Of a stretch of 36,307 nucleotides of DNA, positions 15,535 through 23,004 are shown one piece after another. A program made the translations under genes and the position numbers. The notes under the pieces were generated by a model. That model worked only from the letters and a program-made list of their open reading frames with translations, had not been told where the DNA came from and did not search any database. The stretch covers positions 1-36,307 of the forward strand of contig JAFAOS010000561.1 in the NCBI GenBank assembly GCA_019247515.1, read 5' to 3'. Every line of letters begins with the position of its first letter. Position 1 is the stretch's first letter. This stretch comes from Chloroflexota bacterium. Lineage in GTDB: Bacteria > Chloroflexota > UBA6077 > CF-72.

Positions 15535-15981
15535 TTAGAGCCACTTTCGGAAGGCGACGGTTCGCTCGCGCTCCTCGAAGCCCAGCGCCAGGTGCGCGGC
15601 GTGGCTGACGGTGTTGTCCAGCAGCGCGTCGCTGCCGAGCTCGTGGAAGCCGCGCGCGCGGGCCCAGTCCTCGACCGCGGCGATCAGCGCGCGACCCACA
15701 CCCGCGCGGCGCATGTCGGCGTCGACCCACCAGCCTTCGACGAACGCGCACGGCTGCTCGTCGACGGGGTTGGCGAACGGGCGAATGCCGGCTTCGACCA
15801 TGCCGCACAGCCCGCCTGATTCGCGCTCGGCGACGAAGACGACCTGGTCAGGAGCCTCGAGCAAGCTGTCGAACTCGCTGGCCAGCTCGTCGGCGTCGGC
15901 GTCCGGCCACAGCGCGACGCGCATGCGCACGTGCTCGGACCTGTCGGCAGGCCGCAGGCTGCGAATAGCTGGGGCGGGCAC
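15535..15981 (-). CDS. GNAT acetyltransferase, aminoglycoside 6'-N-acetyltransferase-like
   Basis: A 148-residue GNAT protein, matching the ~145-residue length of chromosomal AAC(6')-I enzymes such as AAC(6')-Iy. Shared features are LWP near residue 25, FVEGWWV (80-86), and acetyl-CoA loop RRAGVGR (91-97). ALIAAVEDWARARGFHELGSD, NTVSHAAHLALGFEE and a C-terminal FRKWL complete the match. The resemblance is recognised by eye; activity on aminoglycosides is not shown. GTG 15981 gives the family length, and a TACGCT box lies 6 nt upstream. It is divergent from a TetR regulator with two operators. It could instead acetylate another amine. Confidence 0.75.
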   Translation of the reverse strand: MPAPAIRSLRPADRSEHVRMRVALWPDADADELASEFDSLLEAPDQVVFVAERESGGLCGMVEAGIRPFANPVDEQPCAFVEGWWVDADMRRAGVGRALIAAVEDWARARGFHELGSDALLDNTVSHAAHLALGFEERERTVAFRKWL

Positions 15982-15987
15982 ACGCCC

Positions 15988-15993
15988 AGCGTA
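15988..15993 (-). promoter_or_regulatory. Candidate -10 box (TACGCT) of the acetyltransferase
   Basis: On the minus strand TACGCT ends 6 nt before GTG 15981. The same hexamer serves as the candidate -10 of the TetR gene and of the gene at 19282. Operator O1 (16024-16037) lies about 30 bp upstream. Confidence 0.35.
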
Positions 15994-16023
15994 GGCCGAC
16001 GGCGCGGCGCGCACCACTCCAAT

Positions 16024-16037
16024 CAATCAATTGGTTG
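16024..16037. promoter_or_regulatory. TetR operator O1 (candidate)
   Basis: CAATCA-AT-TGGTTG is a 14-bp inverted repeat with one mismatched pair. It overlaps the -35 hexamer of the TetR promoter. The left half-site is identical to that of O2, whose start is exactly 42 bp away. Confidence 0.6.
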
Positions 16038-16063
16038 ACAAATCGACACGCTGCGGCTACGCT
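16035..16063 (+). promoter_or_regulatory. Promoter of the TetR gene
   Basis: A consensus -35 TTGACA (16035-16040), a 17-nt spacer and TACGCT (16058-16063) as -10. The predicted start point is about 16070, only a few bases before GTG 16073, so the mRNA would be leaderless or nearly so. Confidence 0.6.
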
Positions 16064-16065
16064 TC

Positions 16066-16079
16066 CAATCAAGTGATTG
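16066..16079. promoter_or_regulatory. TetR operator O2 (candidate)
   Basis: CAATCA-AG-TGATTG is a perfect 6-bp inverted repeat with a 2-nt centre. It covers the expected transcription start and the GTG start codon of the TetR gene. Confidence 0.6.
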
Positions 16080-16654
16080 ATGAACGACGTCCGGATCGCC
16101 GCGGCGCGCTCGTCGCTGCTGCCTACGCCCGCATCGCCACCGCCGGCTTCGAGGGCCTGCGCACCCGCGACGTCGCCGCCGACGTCGGCGTCAACATCGC
16201 CACCCTCCACTACTACTTCCCGTCCAAGGAGGCCCTCATCCGCGCCGTGATCGGCTATGCCGTTGGTCGCTTTCAGGCCACCATGCCCGGCGCGGGCTCA
16301 GCCGTCGACCAGTTGCGCGCTCACCTGCGGGCGATCGCCGAGTTGCTCAGAGCGGACCCGAGGCTCTGGGCGGTGATGAGCGAGCTGGTATTGCGCGCGC
16401 CGCGCGACACAAGCCTGGCGGACATCTTCCGTCAAACTGATGGCTACTGGCATCGCACCCTGGCCGAGTTGATCCAGCGCTGCATCGACGCGGGCGCCGT
16501 CGCCCCGGACCTGGACGCGAGTGGGACGGCGCGGCTGCTCATCGTGGCCATCAAGGGCATGAGCTTGCCCGCGCTCGCCGGAGACCCCAGCGATATTGCC
16601 GACCAGGTTTTTACCCAGTTCGAGCGACTGCTCGGATTGGATGAATTGCATTGA
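16073..16654 (+). CDS. TetR/AcrR-family transcriptional regulator
   Basis: A 193-residue repressor. The N-terminal HTH covers about residues 10-55: ARIATAGFEGLRTRDVAADV, then GVNIATLHYYFPSKEALIRAV, the standard TetR signature. The rest is a helical ligand-binding domain with no recognisable ligand class. GTG 16073 is preferred over a TTG at 16031, because the latter would place the promoter and operators inside the coding region. It is probably autoregulated through O1 and O2, and may also control the divergent AAC(6')-like gene and the nitroreductase-like gene 17 nt downstream. Confidence 0.88.
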   Translation: MIDERRPDRRGALVAAAYARIATAGFEGLRTRDVAADVGVNIATLHYYFPSKEALIRAVIGYAVGRFQATMPGAGSAVDQLRAHLRAIAELLRADPRLWAVMSELVLRAPRDTSLADIFRQTDGYWHRTLAELIQRCIDAGAVAPDLDASGTARLLIVAIKGMSLPALAGDPSDIADQVFTQFERLLGLDELH

Positions 16655-16670
16655 GAGAAAGGATTTCTGT

Positions 16671-17083
16671 ATGTCCGTTAGCACTATGACGCCGCGGCGG
16701 CGTTCGAGCTCGTGGTTCGCGGCCGCTACGCGACTGTTCAACAAGCCGGTGCTGCGCCTGGCGGGCACTCGCTGGATGCCGTTGTACGGGGTGCTCGAGC
16801 ACCGTGGGCGGCGGTCTGGAACGCTGTTCCGAACGCCGGTGGTTGTGCGGCCGACGCCGGATGGGTTCGTGGTGCCCATGCCGTGGGGCGAGACCACCGA
16901 CTGGTATCCGACGTGCGCGCGGCGGGCGGCTGCCGCATTCGCTGGAAGGATCGCGACTACGTGGTCGGGCAGCCGGAGGTGATGGACACTGAGGCGGCCG
17001 GCGCGGCGTTCGGAGGTTTTCAGCGGCGCATGCTGAGACGGTTCAAGATCAAGAAGGTGCTGCGGCTGCGGCGGGTAGCTTGA
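16671..17083 (+). pseudogene. Frameshifted nitroreductase/deazaflavin-dependent oxidoreductase-like gene
   Basis: A protein of about 137 residues of the DUF385/F420-linked nitroreductase type is split between two frames. The first frame gives VLEHRGRRSGTLFRTPVVV and ends in DWY near 16907. The family's continuation RAAGGCRIRWKDRDYVVGQ is then found in a different frame to the stop at 17083. About one base is missing near 16908-16912; elsewhere both parts look intact. The start ATG 16671 has AAAGGA 7 nt upstream. Either a recent loss-of-function mutation or a sequencing/assembly error explains it. Related proteins use F420H2. It probably shares a transcript with the TetR gene. Confidence 0.7.
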
Positions 17084-17109
17084 CCACTACTGCGTTCGTG
17101 GCCCGACAC

Positions 17110-17185
17110 CTTGGGGCGTGTCGAAGGGTAGGGGAGACCCCTACGACCCCCTACGCGGCGGTCGATGTTGGAGATTGTCCGTCAC
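17110..17185. repeat. Intergenic repeat unit, copy 1
   Basis: A unit of about 76 bp containing CTTGGGGCGTGTCGAAGG, a perfect GTAGGGG-AGA-CCCCTAC hairpin (17128-17144), CGACCCCCTACG and a terminal GAGATTG-TCCGTCAC. It repeats at 17291-17368. The 475-nt gap between the convergent genes ending at 17083 and 17559 holds no credible protein gene. Confidence 0.8.
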
Positions 17186-17225
17186 ACGTTGGGGTTGGCC
17201 CGCCACACCGGGGCGATGGCTGTCC

Positions 17226-17241
17226 GAGATTGGTCCGTCAC
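17226..17241. repeat. Isolated GAGATTGGTCCGTCAC motif
   Basis: A free-standing copy of the 16-bp tail motif found at the ends of both large repeat units. A related TTGGTCCGTGACGG sits at about 17249. Confidence 0.7.
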
Positions 17242-17290
17242 AGGTTCGGTTGGTCCGTGACGGCGGCGCAAAGGCGATCGTGGCCGATAG

Positions 17291-17389
17291 CTTGGGGCGT
17301 GTCGAAGGGGTAGGGGAGACCCCCTACGACCCCTACGGGGCGGTCGGTGGCGGAGATTGGTCCGTCACCGACTGAGATTGGTCCGTACC
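17291..17389. repeat. Intergenic repeat unit, copy 2 with extra tail motif
   Basis: Second copy of the 17110-17185 unit (78 bp, to 17368) with few differences. The hairpin arm is GTAGGGG-AGA-CCCCCTAC, and the tail motif is followed by another copy, GAGATTGGTCCGTACC (17374-17389). The remaining sequence to 17558 shows no further structure. Confidence 0.8.
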
Positions 17390-17558
17390 GACCAGCTCTT
17401 CGGGCGACGCTCGCTGCAGGCGAAACCCACCGGGTCCGCACGCCGGGCCGGATTGCATGCTGAGGACTCCATGCGTCGCACACGCGCCAGCGGCGATGAA
17501 ACTGTTCCTCCCTTGGGGTCGTCACTAACGATGTCGACGGACACTTTCGTGCGAGCTC

Positions 17559-18008
17559 CTACCGTTCGGCTTCTACTGTGCTGTCCTCGTCGGAGGGTGG
17601 CCACAACCGCCAGCGGCGCCGCTCGAACAACCAGCGACCTTCGACGTTGACGACGACGTCTCGGTAGTAGCCGAGATTGGTGGACTTCACCACGCCGTTT
17701 TCGATGTTGTGGCGGATGAAGAACGACTTCAGGCGCACCCGCGAATGGTCGCCTTCGAAGACCAGGTTGGTGACCCAGTGCTGTGAACCGGTGCCGGGTT
17801 GCGCGGGTGGCCGGTCGCGCAGCTCGCCGAAAGCGATCAGCTCTTCACGACCGCGGAAGATGCGACCGCCGTCGAACACGCCGTCGGCGACGAACGTTTC
17901 GGCCACGCCGACTCCATCCCGCGTGTCGATTGCCCAGTTGTAGCGGGCGATCAGCTCGCGGATCTCGAGGCGGTCGGCAAGTGAGAGTGGCTCTGCCACA
18001 GGGTCCAT
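17559..18008 (-). CDS. SnoaL-like/NTF2-like domain protein
   Basis: A 149-residue single-domain protein of the NTF2-like superfamily, SnoaL_4 type. Visible features are the N-terminal helix LADRLEIRELIARYNWAIDTRD, then VAETFVADGVFDG, and a curved sheet including HWVTNLVFEG and the typical end GRWLFERRRWRLW. Members are small hydratases, isomerases or binding proteins; the Tyr23-Asp28 region lines the pocket in the family. The gene lies 11 nt after the MetE-like gene and is likely cotranscribed. Substrate unknown. Confidence 0.8.
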   Translation of the reverse strand: MDPVAEPLSLADRLEIRELIARYNWAIDTRDGVGVAETFVADGVFDGGRIFRGREELIAFGELRDRPPAQPGTGSQHWVTNLVFEGDHSRVRLKSFFIRHNIENGVVKSTNLGYYRDVVVNVEGRWLFERRRWRLWPPSDEDSTVEAER

Positions 18009-18019
18009 CGTCGGCGATG

Positions 18020-19207
18020 CTATCCCCAGAGCTGTTTGGTAGCCAGGCGGGCGCCTTCCACCAGCGACTTCAGCTTGGCCCAGCCGATCTCGGGATAGCA
18101 GCGGCCGCCGACGCCGCAGTCGACGCTGCCAACGATGTTCTCCTTGCCCAGCAGGTTCGCGTAGCGCACCAGGCGGTAGGCAACGAGCTCCGGCGGCTCG
18201 ACGGTGGTGGTCTTGTGCGCGATGACGCCCGGGTAGTAGCTCTTGCCATCTGGCAGCTTGAAATTCTCAAACAACTGCCAGTCGAGTTCGTGGCGCACGT
18301 CGGCCGCCTCCACCGAGTAGGCGCCGACGTTGAGTTTCGGCAACAGATCGACCACCCATTCAAATGGCATATCGGTCGTGTGCGGGGTGTGAAACGAACC
18401 CCAGCACGTGTGGTACAGAATGCGATCCTCCGGAATGCCCTCGAGTGCCCAGTTGGTGGCTTCGATGCGCGCCTCCGCGTCTTTGCGGTACTCGGCTCGA
18501 TCGAGCGGCGGGTCGTACACCGTGTTGCGCGTGCACAGCGACGGATCGTCGATTTGCAGGGTAAAACCGGCGTCGACGACCGCGTGATAGTCGCTCTTGA
18601 AGAGCTCCGCCATGGCGTAGTTGTATTTGTCGCGATCGCCGTAATACTCGTCGTGGAGCGCGTGGCCCAGCCAGCCTGGACCGAGCACCGGAAACACAAA
18701 ATCCTCGACGCGCTCGCCGGCGGCCACAATCGCGTCTCGGGTGCGCTGGACCTCGCGACGGACGGCGTCTCCGGAGGTGACCTGAATCGGACCCGTTATG
18801 ACCTGGTACATGTCTGCCGGCGGATTGGGCCGACCGCCAGGCATGGGCGTGTTGCCGACCTGGTCGTAGATCTCGTAGAAGGCTCTGAATTCCGGCATGC
18901 GCCCTTCGCGCCGGAATCTCAATTGATTGAAGCCTGCCTCGCCGGCTTTGAGTGGCCGAACCACCACGCCGGTGCAGCGATCGTCGTACCACCGTTGGTC
19001 ACGGACCTTCCAGAACTCCCCGTCGCTCAGGATGTCGATGCCGATCGCGCGCTGGCGTCGGATCATGTCCTGGATCGCGGCAGTCGTCAGGGCATCGAAG
19101 CGTTGCTGTTCGCCAGCGCGCCGCGCCTGCATGATCTCCGCGTAGTTGTCGGGGTTGGGAAGCCGGCCGGGGTGCGTGGTGAGGATTCTCTCGGTGCTGC
19201 GCTTCAC
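18020..19207 (-). CDS. MetE C-terminal-domain-like zinc methyltransferase
   Basis: A 395-residue protein related to the catalytic half of cobalamin-independent methionine synthase; the N-terminal half of full MetE is absent. Candidate zinc ligands are the His and Cys in YHTCWGSFH, a Glu in the following AYSVEAAD segment, and the Cys in SVDCGVGGR. GIDILSDGEF near residue 57 is the family's substrate-side motif. Stand-alone members transfer methyl or other groups to thiols and include epoxyalkane:CoM transferases. Its pairing with a SnoaL-like gene suggests a specialised catabolic role instead of methionine synthesis. That is inference. Confidence 0.82.
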   Translation of the reverse strand: MKRSTERILTTHPGRLPNPDNYAEIMQARRAGEQQRFDALTTAAIQDMIRRQRAIGIDILSDGEFWKVRDQRWYDDRCTGVVVRPLKAGEAGFNQLRFRREGRMPEFRAFYEIYDQVGNTPMPGGRPNPPADMYQVITGPIQVTSGDAVRREVQRTRDAIVAAGERVEDFVFPVLGPGWLGHALHDEYYGDRDKYNYAMAELFKSDYHAVVDAGFTLQIDDPSLCTRNTVYDPPLDRAEYRKDAEARIEATNWALEGIPEDRILYHTCWGSFHTPHTTDMPFEWVVDLLPKLNVGAYSVEAADVRHELDWQLFENFKLPDGKSYYPGVIAHKTTTVEPPELVAYRLVRYANLLGKENIVGSVDCGVGGRCYPEIGWAKLKSLVEGARLATKQLWG

Positions 19208-19265
19208 GGGATACAGGATAGGCCGCCCGGCGTGGCCAGCAAGAGGAGCCTGGTCCGAATTGCGG

Positions 19266-19271
19266 TACGCT
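19266..19271 (+). promoter_or_regulatory. Candidate -10 box (TACGCT) of the methyltransferase fusion
   Basis: TACGCT ends 10 nt before ATG 19282, and no ribosome site lies close to the start. No good -35 is visible. Confidence 0.3.
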
Positions 19272-19281
19272 GGCGGCTACC

Positions 19282-20616
19282 ATGTCGCCCGCGGCCGAGT
19301 CACTCACCCTCGAGGAACGCCTCGGCGAATTCTTCAGGCAGCTCGATCTACGGCGCTTCCACGTCGCGGCCGGTCACGCCATCGACGCTCTGGCGCTTGC
19401 GCGGACGTTCGCGGATCGTATCGCCTCGATGACGCTGATGTGTCCGGCGCGGCTTTCGGCCGAGCCATTTCGCACATTCGATACGCGAGTCCTGCTCATC
19501 GGCGGCGATCGCGGCCCGAATGCGCCCGTGGTGCCCGAATTGCTGCAGAACTTGCCACACGCGCGCGCGGTGCGGCTGCGCGATCACGTAGACGCCGCCT
19601 GGTCGGACACCGTCGCCGATCGACGCGAGGAGGTCGCGTCGATCCTGCTCGAATTCCTGAGCGACGTGACCAGCCGCGAGGCAGTACCGGAAATCCATCT
19701 CGAGCAGGGCGCCGCGGAAGTCGCCGGAATCACGTACCGCGTGCGCGGCAGTGGCCCGCCCTTGCTGCTGTTGCCGTTGAGCCTCTCCCCTTCCCAGTGG
19801 GACCCGATTGTCGACGCATTGGCGGAGCGCTACACGACGCTGGTGCTCGGCGGTGCATTTCTCGGCATCGTCCCCACGCTCGAAGCGCGAATGCGCGGCG
19901 GCTATCGAAACGTGGTGCAAAATGTGGTGGACGCGGCGCGGCCCGGCGCGGGCGAATCGATCGCCGAAATTGGCTGCGGCTCCGGAGCGGTCGCGCGCTG
20001 GCTGGCACACCACACGGGCGGCGCCAATCCGATTACGGCGGTGGACGTCAATGCCTATCTGCTGCGCGAGGCTGCGGCGCTGTCGGAATCCGACCCGACG
20101 GCCCAGCGCATCACGTATCGCCAGGGTGACGCGCAGGCGCTGCCAATCCCATCGGATAGTTTCGACGTCACGCTCACGTTTACCGTCATGGAAGAGCTCG
20201 ATGCCGACCGCATGCTTGCCGAGCTCGTGCGGGTCACCAGGCCGGGCGGGCGCGTCGGCGTTGTGGTGCGGGCGGTCGACATGCTGCCGTGGATCAACGT
20301 CGACCTGCCGGATGAGGTCCGGCGCGCCGCCGAACGCGTGGCCGGTGCCGGAGCCGACGAACACGGTTGCGCGGATGCCAGCCTGTATCGCCGCTGCGCG
20401 GGCGCCGGTCTTCGCGACCTGGTGATGGGTCCCCAGTACGGAGCTGACACGGCCCAGCGTTCACCGGAGCGCCTGCGATTTTTCGCGGGTCGGATCGCCG
20501 GCGGTCTGGCGGCCGAGGACGCCCGCCTTTTTCGCGACAGCGTCAGACGCGCAACCAGCGACGGGACGATGGTGTGGGCGGAGCCATACCACTGCGCGGT
20601 GGGCACGCGACCCTGA
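19282..20616 (+). CDS. Degenerate alpha/beta-hydrolase fused to SAM methyltransferase
   Basis: A 444-residue protein. Residues ~20-130 resemble the latter half of an alpha/beta hydrolase, with VAAGHAIDALALARTFADRI where a nucleophile elbow (GxSxG) would be; the Ser is missing. Residues ~138-205 look like the start of another hydrolase (YRVRGSGPPLLLLPLSLSPSQWD). From ~210 a class I methyltransferase follows: motif I AEIGCGSGA (228-236), the acidic residue in AVDVN (255), QGDAQALPIPSDSFD, and LVRVTRPGGRVGVV. The methyltransferase half looks functional; the substrate is unknown. The hydrolase parts are probably non-catalytic. Divergent from the MetE-like gene, with a 74-nt gap. Confidence 0.78.
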   Translation: MSPAAESLTLEERLGEFFRQLDLRRFHVAAGHAIDALALARTFADRIASMTLMCPARLSAEPFRTFDTRVLLIGGDRGPNAPVVPELLQNLPHARAVRLRDHVDAAWSDTVADRREEVASILLEFLSDVTSREAVPEIHLEQGAAEVAGITYRVRGSGPPLLLLPLSLSPSQWDPIVDALAERYTTLVLGGAFLGIVPTLEARMRGGYRNVVQNVVDAARPGAGESIAEIGCGSGAVARWLAHHTGGANPITAVDVNAYLLREAAALSESDPTAQRITYRQGDAQALPIPSDSFDVTLTFTVMEELDADRMLAELVRVTRPGGRVGVVVRAVDMLPWINVDLPDEVRRAAERVAGAGADEHGCADASLYRRCAGAGLRDLVMGPQYGADTAQRSPERLRFFAGRIAGGLAAEDARLFRDSVRRATSDGTMVWAEPYHCAVGTRP

Positions 20617-20651
20617 CGCGCCGGCGGCGATAATCGGCCGAATTACGCGGC

Positions 20652-22226
20652 ATGTTCAACATCGAGCTCGTTCTCGCACTCATGGTCGTCGGCTGCGTGC
20701 TGGCGCTCGCCGCGCGCGGCCTGCACATTCCGTATCCGATCCTGCTGGTGCTGGGCGGATTGGTGCTGGCGCTGCTGCCCATCGTCCCCGACGTCGAGCT
20801 GGCGCCGGAGCTGGTGTTCCTGCTGTTCCTGCCGCCCCTGTTGTACTTTGCGGCGTTCGAGACGTCCGTTCGTGACGTCCGCGCCCAATTGCCGTCGATC
20901 CTGTCGCTCGCGATCGGACTGGTGCTGGCAAGTGTAGCCGCGGTGGCCGTCGCCACGTTCGCGATCAGACCCGAATTCGGCTGGCCGCTCGCCTTCGCGC
21001 TGGGAGCGATCGTCTCTCCACCGGACGCCATCGCCGCAACGGCGGTCTTCCGCGGGTTGGGGGTTCCGCGACGAGTGGTCACCCTTCTCGAGAGCGAGAG
21101 CCTGTTCAACGATGCCAGCGCCTTGATCGTGTATCAGGCAGCGCTGGCCGCCGCGGCCAGGGGGGCGTTTTCACCGGCGGACGCCGGCCTCGATTTCGTG
21201 GTGGAGGGATTCGGCGGAATTGTTATCGGAGTCGCGGTTGGCATGGCAATCACCCGCCTCCGGGCCTGGCTGCGCGACCCGGCGGTGGAGATCACGGTTG
21301 GTCTGCTGACGCCGTGGGCCGCGTACCTGCCCGCGGAGCATTTCCACGTCTCAGGCGTGCTGGCGACGGTGACCGCCGGTCTGTACGTCGGCTGGGCAGC
21401 GCCGCGAATCATGGATTCCGAGACGCGGATGCGCTCGCACGCGGTGTGGGACATGGTGGTGTTCATTCTCAACAGCCTCGTGTTCATCCTGATCGGAATG
21501 CAGCTATCGACAATCGTGCGGGCATTGTCGGAGCAGTCTCTCGAACAGTTGACTGTCTGGGCGGCGCTGATTTCGATCGTGGTCATCGCGGTACGCCTGA
21601 TATGGGTCTACCTGGACTGGACCAGCCGCCTGGCAATCGCGCGCCTCACGCACCGAAAGAGCCGTGCGATCCCGGGCGCGAGGGAGACGTTCGTCGTGGG
21701 ATGGGCGGGCATGCGCGGCGTCGTTTCGCTGGCGACAGCGCTGGCGCTGCCGTTCTCATTGCCGGGCCGCAACCCCGCGGTATTCGTCACGTTCGGCGTC
21801 ATCCTGGTAACGCTGGTCGGCCAGGGTCTGACACTGCCCGCGGTCATCCGGCGGCTCGGCGTTGGCGACGTCGGCCCCCATGACGCATACCGAGACGAGC
21901 TGAAAGCGCGCACCGCGGCCGCGGACGCCGCGCTCGCGCGCATCGACGAGCTTGGCGACGAGTGGCCGGATCACCAGCCGCTGATCGACATGCTCCGCGC
22001 CGAATACGCCCACCGGGCGGCACACCTGGACGACGCGGTGGGTGACGACTCGGCGTCCGCGGCGGCCGAGGAAGAGCTGATCGAGCACCGCAAGATCCGC
22101 CAGGCGGTGATCGCCGCCGAGCGGGCCGCCGTTCTCGATTTGCGCAACCAGGGCTCCATTCACGACGCGGCGTGGCGCAAAGTCCAGCGCGAACTGGACC
22201 TGGAAGAGCTGCGGATGCAGGCGTGA
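20652..22226 (+). CDS. Na+/H+ antiporter, CPA1 (NhaP/NhaC-like) family
   Basis: A 524-residue inner-membrane antiporter exchanging Na+ or K+ for protons. About 12 transmembrane helices fill residues 1-410. The ion-binding sites are SPPDAIAAT (Asp125) and ESLFNDASALI (Asn153-Asp154), the ND motif of electroneutral CPA1 members. A conserved Arg occurs in GMRGVVSLATALALP. Residues ~415-524 are a charged cytoplasmic helical tail that could regulate activity. Convergent with the pst operon with a 7-nt gap; no strong terminator is visible. Confidence 0.93.
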   Translation: MFNIELVLALMVVGCVLALAARGLHIPYPILLVLGGLVLALLPIVPDVELAPELVFLLFLPPLLYFAAFETSVRDVRAQLPSILSLAIGLVLASVAAVAVATFAIRPEFGWPLAFALGAIVSPPDAIAATAVFRGLGVPRRVVTLLESESLFNDASALIVYQAALAAAARGAFSPADAGLDFVVEGFGGIVIGVAVGMAITRLRAWLRDPAVEITVGLLTPWAAYLPAEHFHVSGVLATVTAGLYVGWAAPRIMDSETRMRSHAVWDMVVFILNSLVFILIGMQLSTIVRALSEQSLEQLTVWAALISIVVIAVRLIWVYLDWTSRLAIARLTHRKSRAIPGARETFVVGWAGMRGVVSLATALALPFSLPGRNPAVFVTFGVILVTLVGQGLTLPAVIRRLGVGDVGPHDAYRDELKARTAAADAALARIDELGDEWPDHQPLIDMLRAEYAHRAAHLDDAVGDDSASAAAEEELIEHRKIRQAVIAAERAAVLDLRNQGSIHDAAWRKVQRELDLEELRMQA

Positions 22227-22233
22227 CCCGGGC

Positions 22234-23004
22234 TCAGCCGAATTTGCCCGAGATGTAGGCCGCCGTGCGTTCGTCGCGCGGGCGACTGAAGATCTGGTCG
22301 GTCTCGCCGAATTCGACCAACTGCCCGGCGCGCGTCTCGGGGTTCATGTGCATGAACGCCGTATAGTCGGCGACCCGCGTCGCCTGTTGCATGTTGTGCG
22401 TGACGATCACGATCGTGATGCGTTCCTTCAGCGCGCGCATCGACTGCTCAACTTTTTGGGTTGAAATCGGATCGAGCGCCGCGCAGGGCTCGTCCATGAG
22501 CAGCACCGCCGGATTCACCGCGACAGCCCGCGCGATGCACAGCCGCTGCTGCTGACCTCCCGAGAGCGCCAGACCCGACTTGTGCAGTTTGTCCTTGACC
22601 TCATCCCACAGCCCAGCATCCGAAAGCACCTGTTCAACACGGCCCTTGATCTGCTTTTCGGGGACGCGCTGGCTCGCCAGGCGCAACCCGTAGGCGATGT
22701 TGTCGTAAATCGACATGGGAAACGCGGTCGAGTGCTGAAAGATCATGCCGATGCGCTTGCGGAGGCTCACCAGGTTACTCGTCGTCAGGATGTCCTCGCC
22801 GTCGAACAAAAGCTCGCCCTGTCCACGCGCGCCGGGGGTATTGTCGTGCATGCGGTTGATAGCGCGCAGCAGCGTTGATTTCCCGCAGCCGGAGGCGCCG
22901 ATCAACGCGGTAATGCGTCGCTCGGCGATACGCAGGCTGATCCCGTCCAGGGCCTGGAACGTGTCATAGAAGAAGTCGAAGTTGCGGATGTCTATGGCCG
23001 TCAC
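22234..23004 (-). CDS. pstB: Phosphate ABC transporter ATPase PstB (second copy)
   Basis: A 256-residue ATPase energising phosphate uptake. Walker A is GASGCGKST, the Q-loop is in MIFQHSTAFPMS, the signature is LSGGQQQR, Walker B is LLMDEPCAALDP, and the H-loop His is in IVTHNMQQA. The usual PNPFP after the Q-loop is changed to STAFP. It overlaps the upstream pstB by 4 nt (ATGA) and is the last pst gene; no phoU follows. Confidence 0.95.
   Translation of the reverse strand: MTAIDIRNFDFFYDTFQALDGISLRIAERRITALIGASGCGKSTLLRAINRMHDNTPGARGQGELLFDGEDILTTSNLVSLRKRIGMIFQHSTAFPMSIYDNIAYGLRLASQRVPEKQIKGRVEQVLSDAGLWDEVKDKLHKSGLALSGGQQQRLCIARAVAVNPAVLLMDEPCAALDPISTQKVEQSMRALKERITIVIVTHNMQQATRVADYTAFMHMNPETRAGQLVEFGETDQIFSRPRDERTAAYISGKFG

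Noticed and set aside
17110..17389. Possible CRISPR array
   Set aside because: The units are long, only two, contain strong internal hairpins and are unevenly spaced; no cas genes are nearby.
22227..22233. Terminator between the antiporter and pst operons
   Set aside because: The gap is 7 nt and contains only a short CCCGGG palindrome, which is too weak to call.
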